A model generated the notes under the pieces. It made no database searches. It had not been told where the DNA came from and saw only the letters and a list, made by a program, of their open reading frames with translations. The position numbers were made by a program, and so were the translations under genes. A stretch of DNA of 64,000 nucleotides from an uncultured Eubacteriales bacterium (GTDB lineage Bacteria; Bacillota; Clostridia; Peptostreptococcales; Anaerovoracaceae), in contig CASDYG010000003.1 in the NCBI GenBank assembly GCA_949285555.1, positions 62,001 to 126,000 on the forward strand, given 5' to 3'. This document shows positions 18,515 to 27,726 of this stretch, piece by piece (position 1 is the stretch's first letter; the number at the start of each line of letters is the position of its first letter).

Positions 18515-19471
18515 ATGAGCAATAAAAGTAATAATCAAGGAAGAGCATATGAATTTTCATACTTTATTACATTATTTGAAGAAATATCTAAAATAAGACC
18601 GGCAAAGATCGAAAAAAATAGTAGTTACTTTGCGGCAGAAAGAGCGTGGAATACTTTAACTGACTCTGAAAAAACAATATATAAAGTTAGTGCCTTGGCA
18701 GGAGTTAACACTATATTTGACCTTGAACCTTTGATTTTAGATGATGGGGATGATGAGCTTGAACTAAATATTCAATCGGATGATAAAGGTAAGGAGGGTG
18801 ATGTAAGAGATGTCTTGATTATCAGACGAGGGATTGAATGGGAAATAGGTTTAAGTGTTAAGCATAATCATTTTGCTGTTAAGCATAGTAGGCTGTCAAA
18901 GAACTTAGATTTTGGTAAAAAATGGTATGGGGTAGATTGTTCCGAACAATATTGGGAAGATATTAAGCCTATATTTGAATATCTTGATGTTGAGAAACAA
19001 AAGGGCTCTAAGTGGAGCGATTTACCTAATAAAGAAGATGATGTATATATTCCATTGTTAAATGCTTTCAAAGGTGAATTGGAAAGACAAAATCATTTGT
19101 TTGGAAAAGATATACCAAAACTTATGGTGGAGTACTTACTTGGAGAATTTGATTTTTATAAAGTTATTGGAATTGATAGTAAACGAACAACTCAAATTCA
19201 AAGTTACAATTTAAGAGGCACTTTAAATAAGCAGGGGAATAAGAAAAAGAGAAGCATTGAATTACCAATATCAACACTTCCAACACGAATTGTAAGTTTA
19301 GAATATAAACCAGGGAGTAAAAACACTTTGGAATTATATCTTGATGGTGGTTGGCAATTTAGTTTCAGAATTCATAATGCTTCGACTAAGGTTGAATCAA
19401 GTTTAAAGTTTGATATACAAATTATAGGAATGCCTGCAACTATTATATCGATAGATTGTAGATGGAAGTAG
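18515..19471 (+). CDS. HaeIII-family type II restriction endonuclease
   Basis: This 318-residue protein begins MSNKSNNQGRAYEFSYF, a start shared with HaeIII/NgoPII-type nucleases, and contains GDVRDVLIIRR ... WEIGLSVKHNHFAVKH, which reads as a PD-(D/E)xK-like core (D...E-x-S-x-K) around residues 95-125. It should cut unmethylated GGCC, matching the adjacent methyltransferase. The ATG follows TTGGAGGTTAG. Spacing to neighbours is 13 and 9 bp. No truncation is visible. Confidence 0.85.
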   Translation: MSNKSNNQGRAYEFSYFITLFEEISKIRPAKIEKNSSYFAAERAWNTLTDSEKTIYKVSALAGVNTIFDLEPLILDDGDDELELNIQSDDKGKEGDVRDVLIIRRGIEWEIGLSVKHNHFAVKHSRLSKNLDFGKKWYGVDCSEQYWEDIKPIFEYLDVEKQKGSKWSDLPNKEDDVYIPLLNAFKGELERQNHLFGKDIPKLMVEYLLGEFDFYKVIGIDSKRTTQIQSYNLRGTLNKQGNKKKRSIELPISTLPTRIVSLEYKPGSKNTLELYLDGGWQFSFRIHNASTKVESSLKFDIQIIGMPATIISIDCRWK

Positions 19472-19480
19472 GAGCTTATT

Positions 19481-20734
19481 ATGAAAGATATTATTGGAGA
19501 ATTAAATAAATACCCGGAGGGATATTGGGATTTTAAAGGGAAAATTAAAACAGGGATACATAATATAGGAAAGTATCCTGCTACAATGGTTCCAGACATG
19601 CAATATGAGTTATTGAATATAATTGTAAAACAAATTAAAGATAATAACATTAAATTATTAGACCCATTTTGTGGTTCAGGAACCACTTTAGTAATTGCAC
19701 AAGATTTAGGGATTGATTCAACAGGCATAGATATCAACCCTTATGCAACTTTATTATCATATGTAAAAACGAATGTATATGATCGTGATAAGATGTTATC
19801 TGCAATTGATAAAATAGAAAATAATTTAAATCAAGAGCAAAATTTTAAAGAGCATCATTATTTTTATAACATAGAAAAGTGGTTTAGAAAAGACATAATT
19901 CAGTCATTGAGTAAAATTAGAGAATGTATCATTGCTGAGGAAGATGTAAGTATTAGAAAGTTTTTTTGGATTTGTTTATCGGAAACAATATTTAAATTTA
20001 GTAATGACAGAACAAGTACTTTTAAATTGCATATTTTACCTGAAGAAAAAATAAATCTTATACAGGATGATTGTATTGAGTTTTTTATTGGTAAAGTTAA
20101 AGAAAATGCTAGTTTATTAAATTATGAAGAAAAAAACAGAGTGAAAATTATTTATGGTGATTGTTGTGAAGTTATGCAACATAAACTAAATGAGAGGTTT
20201 AAAATCATCTGTACATCTCCTCCGTATGGTGATAATTCTACGACGGTCACATATGGTCAAGCTTCAATTTTATCCCTTAAATGGATTGATAATAAAGATT
20301 TGTCGTGTGAACCATCTGTTTTAGAAACATATTCCACAATAGATAAAATTAGCATTGGTGGAGAAAAAAGGAAAGTTTGTAATACAAAGGACATACAGTT
20401 ACTTAATGAATATTTAAATGAAATATCTGTGGATAAGAGGGGTAAAGTAATTAATTTTTTTGAAGATTATTATGTTGTATTGAAATCCATGGAAAGTTGC
20501 CTAGCAAAAGATGGATATTTAATAATGACAGTAGGGAATCGAAGCGTAGATGCAATTATGCAACCGTTAGATAATATAACGATAGAAATAGCGGATAAAT
20601 TGGGATTACAAATGGTTTCTAATTTTAATAGAAATATATTATATAAAAAAACACCACTTACACTTTCTCCGGCAAAAAATGAAAAAATCGTAAAATCCAT
20701 ATCCGAAGAAACAATTTTAATATTCACAAAGTAG
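19481..20734 (+). CDS. Second DNA methyltransferase, SPPY type (N4-cytosine or N6-adenine)
   Basis: This 417-residue SAM-dependent methyltransferase has motif I LLDPFCGSGTTLV (Asp61) and motif IV TSPPYGDNS (Ser246-Tyr249). SPPY is most often seen in N4-cytosine enzymes. A long insert separates the motifs (residues 90-220). It follows the nuclease by 9 bp and precedes the ATPase by 9 bp. A second methyltransferase is unnecessary for a HaeIII system, so it more likely belongs functionally with the two downstream genes. Target unknown. Confidence 0.85.
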   Translation: MKDIIGELNKYPEGYWDFKGKIKTGIHNIGKYPATMVPDMQYELLNIIVKQIKDNNIKLLDPFCGSGTTLVIAQDLGIDSTGIDINPYATLLSYVKTNVYDRDKMLSAIDKIENNLNQEQNFKEHHYFYNIEKWFRKDIIQSLSKIRECIIAEEDVSIRKFFWICLSETIFKFSNDRTSTFKLHILPEEKINLIQDDCIEFFIGKVKENASLLNYEEKNRVKIIYGDCCEVMQHKLNERFKIICTSPPYGDNSTTVTYGQASILSLKWIDNKDLSCEPSVLETYSTIDKISIGGEKRKVCNTKDIQLLNEYLNEISVDKRGKVINFFEDYYVVLKSMESCLAKDGYLIMTVGNRSVDAIMQPLDNITIEIADKLGLQMVSNFNRNILYKKTPLTLSPAKNEKIVKSISEETILIFTK

Positions 20735-20743
20735 GAGGCAATA

Positions 20744-23155
20744 ATGAGCAAGTTAGTTAAATCATTAAAAGTAGATGCCAGATTAATTTCTCAGCTTGGT
20801 GAAGCTTTAATTGATAGTAATAAAGTGGCATTGATGGAGTTGATAAAAAATTCTTCAGATGCAGATGCGACTATTTGTAAAATTAATATTGACACATTTT
20901 TTGAAAACGAACAAGGAAGAGGGAGAATAGTGATAGAAGACAATGGAAGTGGGATGAATGATTACATAATTGAAAATTCATTTCTCAAAATAGCTTCATC
21001 ATTCAAAAATAATTATCAAAAAATTTCTCCCAAATATAATAGGATAGCACAAGGTAATAAAGGAATTGGAAGATTATCTCTAAATAAATTAGGAAGATCT
21101 GTTAAAGTTACAACTAAATTAGATACTGATTTCTTGTTAGAAAATTACAAATCATTAGACTTAAGTAACGGATATGGTAATGACAATATAGATAATATTC
21201 TTAGAGATAATCATGATAAGTATTATAACTTTGAGATAAATTGGGAAGATTTTAACTCTGAAAATGTATCAATAGATGATGTAAGTATTACTATTAAACA
21301 TGAGGATTGTAATGATAGTATCAAATTTAATGGATTCAATCATGGAACTAAAATAGAAATTTTCGGCATAAAAGATATTGAATATTGGAATGATAACAAT
21401 GTTTTTGAATTAATAAAAGATGAGATTAATCAGCTATTTAATCCATTTATTGAAAAAGAGTCTAATTTTTTGGTGAAAGTTAAGGTGGATAGCAAACCTA
21501 TTTTTACCAATGATATTTTAGACGAAGAGAGAATAAGGAACACCTCATTTTCATATGCAAGGTTTGAACTTTGCTCTGAGCAAAAAAAAATAAATGTAAG
21601 ATTAAAGAGAAATAAGCATTACATTAAAAAAGAAATTGATAAATTAATAAGAACAATGGAAAATTTCAATTTTACTATTAATTCGGAAATTGATTATCAG
21701 CAGCAGTATAACTTATATAGTAGTAATTTTGCGGAAATTGATTTATCTAGCTTTCAAAAACTTAAAGATACGATAGCCAACTATAAGTGTGATATTTCTG
21801 GATTAAATTTATATGATGAAGATAAGCTATTTTTACCAGGAGATTTTGAAGGTGAAATTTTTGCATATGATTTCAGTGCGAGTAAGGATACAGCTGAAAT
21901 AAAAAAATATATTGAAAATTTTTTGGGCGTAAAAGTTTATCGAAATAACTTTAGAATACTTCCTTATGGAAGCGTTGATAATGACTGGCTAGACATGTCT
22001 GGATATAATACTAGAACTGAATCTATCATCTATAAAAAACATACAACAACGGGATACGTAAGAATTGATGGATTGGAAAATCTTAATAAGATAAAAGAAA
22101 TGACTAATAGACAAGGTATTCAATTGGATAATTATGGAGAAAATTTTATTTTATTAATGAAAAACATTATATATCGAATTATTGCTAAGATGGAAAAAGA
22201 TTTTAATGATAGCCTTCGTCATTCTCAAGAAAAGATTTTAAGAGAGAAGAAATCAGGAGAAATAGAAGAAATTTCAGGGATTATATTTAAAAAGAACTAC
22301 GATCCTCAAAATGAATCCAAGAACAAGATAGCTGAAATAAAAAAAGATCTTGAAGAAGATAGTTTTGAAAATAAAAAATTGTTGGCGAAAATTGATAGTT
22401 TAAACAAAAATATAGATGATGTAAATGAATATAATTTAAAAAAAGAGAATCTGATTAATAAAGAATATAAATATATAAATGAGCTAAATCCTATTATTGG
22501 AAGTGCAATAATAGCACAGTCATTGGCACATGAAATAAAAAGATTGTCTAATCAAATAGAAATATCGACTAAAAATATTAGATCATTATGTGATAGAGAT
22601 ATTTATGATGAATTGGATTTAATATCTATTAATTGTTATTATCTTTCAAGATATGCATCTGTATTAGATATTAATTCTAGGTCTAAGCGTAGAAAGTATG
22701 AAACATTTTCAATAAAAAAATATTTAAACTTAATATTGCTAGATAACCCAATTTTTCGTTATAAAGGGCGTGACTATAAATATGAATTTATTGGTGAAGA
22801 TTTTCAAATTAGGGGGATAAAGGCGAACATTAAAATAACAGTAGAAAATATAATATTAAATTCGCTATATTGGCTAGAATATTTTAATATTGATAATCCC
22901 GTTATTAATTTTGAATTGTTTCCCAATGCAAGAAAAATGGTAATATATGATAATGGCAAGGGTATTGATAAAAATATATCTGATAAGATATTTGAACCTT
23001 TTGTCTCCAATAAACCTGAAAATGAAGGGCGTGGTATGGGATTATATATTGTTTCAGAGTTGCTGAAAGATTTTGGAGCGATTATCTCGTTAGATGATTC
23101 TCTTAATAATTGTGGCAATAAGTACAAATTTGTTATTGAGTTTTTGGAGGAATAA
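20744..23155 (+). CDS. Dual-GHKL protein: MORC/HSP90-like ATPase fused to a histidine-kinase module
   Basis: This 803-residue protein has two GHKL ATP-binding modules. The N-terminal one has the N-box ALMELIKNSSDAD (29-41), DNGSG (66-70) and the lid QGNKGIGR (103-110), like MORC/MutL/HSP90 ATPases. A long middle region includes a charged coiled coil (about 500-580). Then comes an H-box-like SLAHEIKRLSNQIE with His596, and a histidine-kinase ATPase: N-box ENIILNS (701-707), IYDNGKGID with Asp736, F-box IFEPFVSNK and G2 GRGMGLYIV. No membrane segment or PAS domain is seen. MutL/MORC-like ATPases near R-M genes are known; this fusion with a kinase I do not recognise. The next gene encodes a receiver-like protein 4 bp downstream. 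Confidence 0.8.
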   Translation: MSKLVKSLKVDARLISQLGEALIDSNKVALMELIKNSSDADATICKINIDTFFENEQGRGRIVIEDNGSGMNDYIIENSFLKIASSFKNNYQKISPKYNRIAQGNKGIGRLSLNKLGRSVKVTTKLDTDFLLENYKSLDLSNGYGNDNIDNILRDNHDKYYNFEINWEDFNSENVSIDDVSITIKHEDCNDSIKFNGFNHGTKIEIFGIKDIEYWNDNNVFELIKDEINQLFNPFIEKESNFLVKVKVDSKPIFTNDILDEERIRNTSFSYARFELCSEQKKINVRLKRNKHYIKKEIDKLIRTMENFNFTINSEIDYQQQYNLYSSNFAEIDLSSFQKLKDTIANYKCDISGLNLYDEDKLFLPGDFEGEIFAYDFSASKDTAEIKKYIENFLGVKVYRNNFRILPYGSVDNDWLDMSGYNTRTESIIYKKHTTTGYVRIDGLENLNKIKEMTNRQGIQLDNYGENFILLMKNIIYRIIAKMEKDFNDSLRHSQEKILREKKSGEIEEISGIIFKKNYDPQNESKNKIAEIKKDLEEDSFENKKLLAKIDSLNKNIDDVNEYNLKKENLINKEYKYINELNPIIGSAIIAQSLAHEIKRLSNQIEISTKNIRSLCDRDIYDELDLISINCYYLSRYASVLDINSRSKRRKYETFSIKKYLNLILLDNPIFRYKGRDYKYEFIGEDFQIRGIKANIKITVENIILNSLYWLEYFNIDNPVINFELFPNARKMVIYDNGKGIDKNISDKIFEPFVSNKPENEGRGMGLYIVSELLKDFGAIISLDDSLNNCGNKYKFVIEFLEE

Positions 23156-23159
23156 TTGA

Positions 23160-24908
23160 ATGACTAATTTTTTTAATAACAATGATTTAATAATCGTTGT
23201 AGATGATGATATATGTCCTAACGATAAAGAGAAAGCTAAATTTACGGATTTGCCGGAAAATATTATTACATTAGTGGCAACTTATTTAGAATTAGTTGAA
23301 GATGAATATGAGGAACTAACACTCAGTTGTATTGATGAAAAGCTTAACTCTTTTGGGAAAAAATTAGATGATTTTATAAAATATGATATCCCTGAAGAAT
23401 TTGAATGCGCAAAAGTGCTTCTTAAATATCACCCTTCTGATGTATCAGAAGGTACTATAGCTAATAAAGTGAAAGAATCAGGAGCAAAGAGAAATTTTAT
23501 AGTATTGGATAAGTTTTTAGAAAAAAATAGAAATTTAAATTTACTAAGACAATGTTTATCTGAATTGTGCGAAATTATTTCAGAATTTTATATAGGAATT
23601 GTTTTTTATTCATCAGATCCTAATTTGATAGAATCGTTAAAACAAGCAGAAGATTTTTTGAAAGATGTTGGATTAAGTGAAGAAGAGATAGGAAAACTAT
23701 CAATGCATGTAAATTTTGTAGACAAAAGGTCAACAAATAAGCTAATGTGCTTTGAAACAGCATTTAGAAAATCTCAAAATAATAATTTAATATCTTTGTA
23801 TTCCGAAAGTTATTCTCAAACAATTCAGGAATTAAAAGAAAAAATATGGGATATCAATAATAATGAGGCTTTGATTCATTATGATTATTTAATGGAAGGA
23901 ATGCAATTGGATGATATATTTTATGAAATATATCAAAGTAGATTTAACAAAATATACAATGAAAAGTGTTTTGCAAAGTATGAAGAATATATTAATCCTG
24001 TAAGAAAAGCAATACAAATATATGAATCAGATAAAAGTTTTGACAGAGAAGAAATTAGAAAAAGAATTTTTATTTCAAGAAGTGTAAAAAAACTCAATAA
24101 TTTGTTAAAACAAGAAACTTATTTGTATAAATGCAAAAAAAGTGATGATATTAGATTTGGAGATATACTTGAATTGAATAATTCTTATTATATGGTTGTT
24201 ACACAAGATTGTGATTTGTCTATAAGATTATTAGGAGGAAGAAAGTCTAATTTTATAACACTAATAAGAGTTGATTACTCTAATTCAAGTTTAACAAATA
24301 ATTTAATTGCTAATAGCTTGAAAGACATACATAAGCAAACATTTAAAGGAACGGAGAGACATTTTGATATAAACACTATAAAATCTGATATAAGTTCATT
24401 TGAGAAGTTAAATATAGACGAAACAGCAATTAATAATATTTTCAATAAAGGTAGAAAAGAACAATGCGATTTGCAGTGCCAAAAAATAAATGTTGAATTG
24501 ATTAATGATACTAAGTTATACCATATAGAGAGTATTTTTTTGGATTGTATTATTTTGAATAATCAAGGTATTAATAAAATAAAAATCACGGAAGAAAATA
24601 TTAAAAATTCAAAAGAAATAAGATTAGCTACTAAAGAATATATTATGAAAAATTTTAAAGAATTTATAGGTAAATATTCTAAATTACAATATCAGTCTTT
24701 AAAAGAAATATCGGATCAAAATCTTATTTCAGATTTAATACCAATAGAATTTATTTTTGATGATAGCAATATGCTTATTGGTCTTTCTATTGATCAAGAT
24801 AAAATCAAAAGGATAGGACGCATGGAGTATATAAAAGCGTATGATATATTTAAAGAATTTATGAGTAAGTACTCACGTGTTTCTTATAATAGCCCGCCGT
24901 TAATATAA
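23160..24908 (+). CDS. Receiver-like response protein with unknown C-terminal domain
   Basis: This 582-residue protein starts with a strand ending in an acidic triplet (LIIVVDDD, Asp15-17), as in response-regulator receivers. Further candidate receiver elements are NFIVLDKF (Asp117, phospho-acceptor position), IGIVFYSSDP (Ser151/152) and VNFVDKR (Lys189). The Asp15-Asp117 distance is much larger than usual, so an insert of about 50 residues is implied. From about residue 328, FGDILEL ... YYMVVTQDCDLSIR resembles an uncharacterised beta-rich domain with a CDL motif; no DNA-binding HTH is seen. It is the last gene of the operon. Role as effector of the upstream kinase is inference. Confidence 0.65.
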   Translation: MTNFFNNNDLIIVVDDDICPNDKEKAKFTDLPENIITLVATYLELVEDEYEELTLSCIDEKLNSFGKKLDDFIKYDIPEEFECAKVLLKYHPSDVSEGTIANKVKESGAKRNFIVLDKFLEKNRNLNLLRQCLSELCEIISEFYIGIVFYSSDPNLIESLKQAEDFLKDVGLSEEEIGKLSMHVNFVDKRSTNKLMCFETAFRKSQNNNLISLYSESYSQTIQELKEKIWDINNNEALIHYDYLMEGMQLDDIFYEIYQSRFNKIYNEKCFAKYEEYINPVRKAIQIYESDKSFDREEIRKRIFISRSVKKLNNLLKQETYLYKCKKSDDIRFGDILELNNSYYMVVTQDCDLSIRLLGGRKSNFITLIRVDYSNSSLTNNLIANSLKDIHKQTFKGTERHFDINTIKSDISSFEKLNIDETAINNIFNKGRKEQCDLQCQKINVELINDTKLYHIESIFLDCIILNNQGINKIKITEENIKNSKEIRLATKEYIMKNFKEFIGKYSKLQYQSLKEISDQNLISDLIPIEFIFDDSNMLIGLSIDQDKIKRIGRMEYIKAYDIFKEFMSKYSRVSYNSPPLI

Positions 24909-24937
24909 TGATCTAAATTCATAAGTGCTTGCAATAT

Positions 24938-25042
24938 GCTTGCAAAAAATCGGATCAACAGAAATAAAATGGATAATAATACTAAAATCGATAATAAAAA
25001 CATTGATTTTAGGCCAGTTATACAAAACAAAATCAATGGACA
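24938..25042 (+). repeat. Right-end repeat copy 1, with 10-bp inverted repeat
   Basis: TGCTTGCAAAAAATCGGAT and following AT-rich sequence recur at 36007 and 41826. CATTGATTTT (25001-25010) and AAAATCAATG (25029-25038) are a perfect inverted repeat just before the guaA-like core at 25044. Together they look like a recombinase-binding attachment end. Confidence 0.8.
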
Positions 25043-25305
25043 TATTGAGTTGGAGTGATACAGGTTTGAATAAAGAAGTGTTATTATAATTTTTTTCTCC
25101 GGTACTGGGACTGGGACGGGACTAAAAATCTGAAAACGTCCTATAATTAGGTGGATTTAGTGATACTCCAAAAAATAGGACCTAGTATTTTGAATGGTTT
25201 GGGATATTATTTCAAAGTATGTAAAATACTTTGTATCTGTCGATGACTCCTACGCAGCTGTAGGTATGAGGATACTAGGAAATCCATTAGGATATGATCT
25301 AAAAA
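25043..25305 (+). repeat. Left-end repeat copy B
   Basis: About 97% identical to 16213-16475 by eye, including the guaA 3' end TATTGAGTTGGAGTGATAC. It marks the junction between element 1 and element 2. Unlike copy A, it continues into a longer DAPAL fragment. Confidence 0.9.
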
Positions 25306-25499
25306 TAATTTCTGGAGAAAGTGGCGCTGTAACTAGTGGTGTAGCCTATAAGCTAATGACCGAAGATTCTCTTTATAAATATAAAGAAGAACTTGAACTT
25401 GATGAAAATTCTGTTGTTTATTGTGTTTCTACAGAGGGAGACACTGATAAGGAAGGCTATAGAGATATTGTATGGAATGGAAAATATCCGTTTCTATAG
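25194..25499 (+). pseudogene. Diaminopropionate ammonia-lyase C-terminal fragment
   Basis: About 101 codons match the C-terminus of the PLP enzyme DAPAL (YgeX): VGMRILGNPLG, ISGESGAVTSGV, and the closing STEGDTDKEGYRDIVWNGKYPF. The full enzyme is about 400 residues and its PLP lysine lies in the missing N-terminal part, so this cannot be active. It has no ribosome site at its ATG. The frame is undamaged, suggesting recent truncation or passive carriage as part of the element's end. Confidence 0.85.
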
Positions 25500-25538
25500 C
25501 AAATAATTGATTTTTAATTTAGAGGAATTGAAAATAAA

Positions 25539-26473
25539 ATTGCGACACCTAAATTAAACTAAGTTCATGTAAAAACAATTCAAAAGGAGTTCGATGATTT
25601 AGTCACTTTCTAGGTCTGTTATTGAGCTCCATTAAATTTTTAATAAGTTCTTCTATTGATATTTCTGCCAAATCAGTCTTTTTAGGATAATACTCTCTTA
25701 GCAACCATTTGAATTCTCATTACTTCCTCTTTCCCATGCTGAATAAGGATCAAAAAAGTAAAAGTCTATTCCAAGCTTTTCAACTTCATTATAGCAAGCA
25801 AATTCTTTACCTCTATCTGATGTAAAACTCTTTAAAGATTCTTTTGGTAATGAATTATATAGTTTGCTAATTGCTTCAAACATAGAATCTTTACTTCTGC
25901 ATTTCATTTGTTATCCTACATAAAATCTTGTCTTTCTCTCAACGAATGTAGCTAAGTATCCTTTGCTTTTGACTCTAGATGATACAATTGTATCTAATTC
26001 CCAATGTACGAATATATTTGTATATTTTCTTCTTAATTTTGATATATTGAAATCTATTATTTCTACATAGATCCAATTATATATTGTTTTAAAGGTTAAT
26101 TTGCTTTTGTAGAGAGTGCCTGTTATTTGTTATGGTGATCACCTTAAGTTTAACTTTTTTTATGGTACATATTATTTCGTTTGTTGACTTATTTTTTCTG
26201 ACTTTAAGCGAAGATTTATGTTTTTTATCTTCTTCTGCTGTCTGTGCTTTATATTCATTGTTACAACGTTTAAGTTCTCTGGCTATTGTTGAATGGTGGC
26301 AGTCAAAAATTTTTGCTATTTTTCTAGAAGAATAGCCTTCTTTGTTTAATACCTCTATCTTATTTCTTTCGTTTATTTTAAGATGTTTATAGCTCATATT
26401 GACCTCCGTGTTAGTTTTTGTCGTTATTAACATTTCACACGAAGTTAGTATGAGTTTTTATTTGTGTGGCATT
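25539..26473 (-). mobile_element. Decayed IS30-family insertion sequence
   Basis: About 935 bp with imperfect terminal inverted repeats: ATTGCGACACC at the left and its relative AATGCCACAC (read on the minus strand) at the right. The single transposase gene inside is broken. It lies between the DAPAL fragment and the hypothetical gene at 26511. Confidence 0.75.
25549..26397 (-). pseudogene. IS30-family transposase, frameshifted
   Basis: Reading the minus strand, the N-terminus MSYKHLKINERNKIEVLN and GYSSRKIAKIFDCHHSTI are the IS30 helix-turn-helix. Further on, TSDRGKEFACYNEVEKLG and DPYSAWERGSNENSNG are DDE-domain pieces. The frame then shifts (LLREYYPKKTDLAEIS), and a TGA interrupts the end (NNRPRK-stop-LNHRTPFEL). 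At least two frameshifts and stops make it inactive. Confidence 0.88.
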
Positions 26474-26510
26474 TAATTTTACAATCTATCAATATAAAAA
26501 GAGGTATGCA

Positions 26511-26879
26511 ATGGTTATTTTAAAGAAGATTTCATCTTCAAATGAGGAAGTTGTTTATGAATATTATCCGGAAGGGCAAACTGATTTTCCAGGGGAAATC
26601 GTCGCAGATTTAAAAGAAAGAAAAGTTTTCCTTAAAGAAATCTCACAAAAGGATTGCTATCGAAAAATACTTGGATCAGAACTTAATGATATGAGAGATA
26701 GCATAAATAATATGCGAGTTGAAAATGGAGAAGAACCATATACTGAAGAAGAATTGTCCCTTTGTGATCCTGATAAAGATTATGGTGGTTATGTATATTC
26801 AGAAAAAGCTCTATCTACACTTGAAGAATTTCTTGAAACTAATAATTACAAAGATGAATGTATAGTTGCTCGGTATTAG
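26511..26879 (+). CDS. Hypothetical protein, 122 residues
   Basis: I choose ATG 26511 because GAGG lies 6 bp upstream; the longer GTG start at 26466 is inside the IS end. The protein is soluble and acidic (PEGQTDFPGEIVADLKERKV ... YTEEELSLCDPDKDYGG), without recognisable motif. It resembles small cytosolic immunity-type proteins in size and charge, but no toxin partner is adjacent. Function unknown. Confidence 0.6.
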   Translation: MVILKKISSSNEEVVYEYYPEGQTDFPGEIVADLKERKVFLKEISQKDCYRKILGSELNDMRDSINNMRVENGEEPYTEEELSLCDPDKDYGGYVYSEKALSTLEEFLETNNYKDECIVARY

Positions 26880-27056
26880 CAAAAATTATGTTAGTAAATT
26901 TTATAGATTTTAAAATTTTAATTCAAATAAATATAAAAAAATTTACAGATATAAGGGGGAATTCAGCCATTCAAATATTTTTTCGCAAGTATATTTGTGA
27001 TAAAATACTAATTAAGGATACTTTATCTTAATAAAGAGAAAGTAATGGAGGGAATT

Positions 27057-27659
27057 ATGATTGAAAAAATTATTGACGACAATGAAAATATATTGTGGCG
27101 AGGAAAGCCCAATGCCTTTCTTTATATTGTAGGCAATCCAAGCATTTATTTAATTGCATTAATTTGGGGAATCCTTGACTTCTTTTTTATTTCTAATTTT
27201 TTTAAAGAATTTAACTTTGTGAATGGATTTTTTATAGTTTTCTTTATAATTCATCTTTTTCCTATATGGTTTGCAATTTTAATGCCGATTTATAGGGTTT
27301 TAAATTATGGGACTATAGAATATGCAATTACAGACAAAAGAGTTTACATCAGCCAGGGGATTTTTGGAAGAGATGTAAATAATTATGAGCACAGAGAGCT
27401 TACAAACTTGAAAGTAGATGTAAATTTTATGGAAAACATCAAGGAACTTGGCACAATTATCCTAGTTTATAATGGCGAAGGGGGAAATTCATCTTACAGC
27501 TTCAAGGCTGACACAAATAAATTTATTTCCATTGAAGATCCCTACGATGTCTACAAACTTCTTAAAAAAGTATCTCTCGATGTTGCAACAGATCAAGCCT
27601 ATCCTAACGACTATAGACCAAAAGAGAATGCAGGCTACAACACAAAATATAAAAGATAA
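27057..27659 (+). CDS. Bacterial PH-domain membrane protein
   Basis: This 200-residue protein has two hydrophobic helices (about residues 20-45 and 55-85) followed by a bacterial pleckstrin-homology-like domain: YAITDKRVYISQGIFGR ... RELTNLKVDVNFMENIKELG, the usual ITxxR and IxxI pattern of the DUF304/bPH family. I choose ATG 27057 with GGAGGG 4 bp upstream. A terminator follows. Role unknown; such proteins are often stress or envelope related. Confidence 0.75.
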   Translation: MIEKIIDDNENILWRGKPNAFLYIVGNPSIYLIALIWGILDFFFISNFFKEFNFVNGFFIVFFIIHLFPIWFAILMPIYRVLNYGTIEYAITDKRVYISQGIFGRDVNNYEHRELTNLKVDVNFMENIKELGTIILVYNGEGGNSSYSFKADTNKFISIEDPYDVYKLLKKVSLDVATDQAYPNDYRPKENAGYNTKYKR

Positions 27660-27674
27660 CTTAAAAGGCAACAA

Positions 27675-27726
27675 AAAGGTCACTGAGAAAATTTTCATTT
27701 CAGAATTTTTATCAGTGACTTTTGAT
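27675..27726 (+). terminator. Rho-independent terminator
   Basis: AAAGGTCACTGA pairs with TCAGTGACTTTT (one G-U) around an AT-rich loop, 15 bp after the PH-domain gene. Confidence 0.7.

Noticed and set aside
25194..25499. DAPAL fragment as a functional small protein
   Set aside because: It lacks the PLP-binding part and a ribosome site, and is a clear C-terminal piece.
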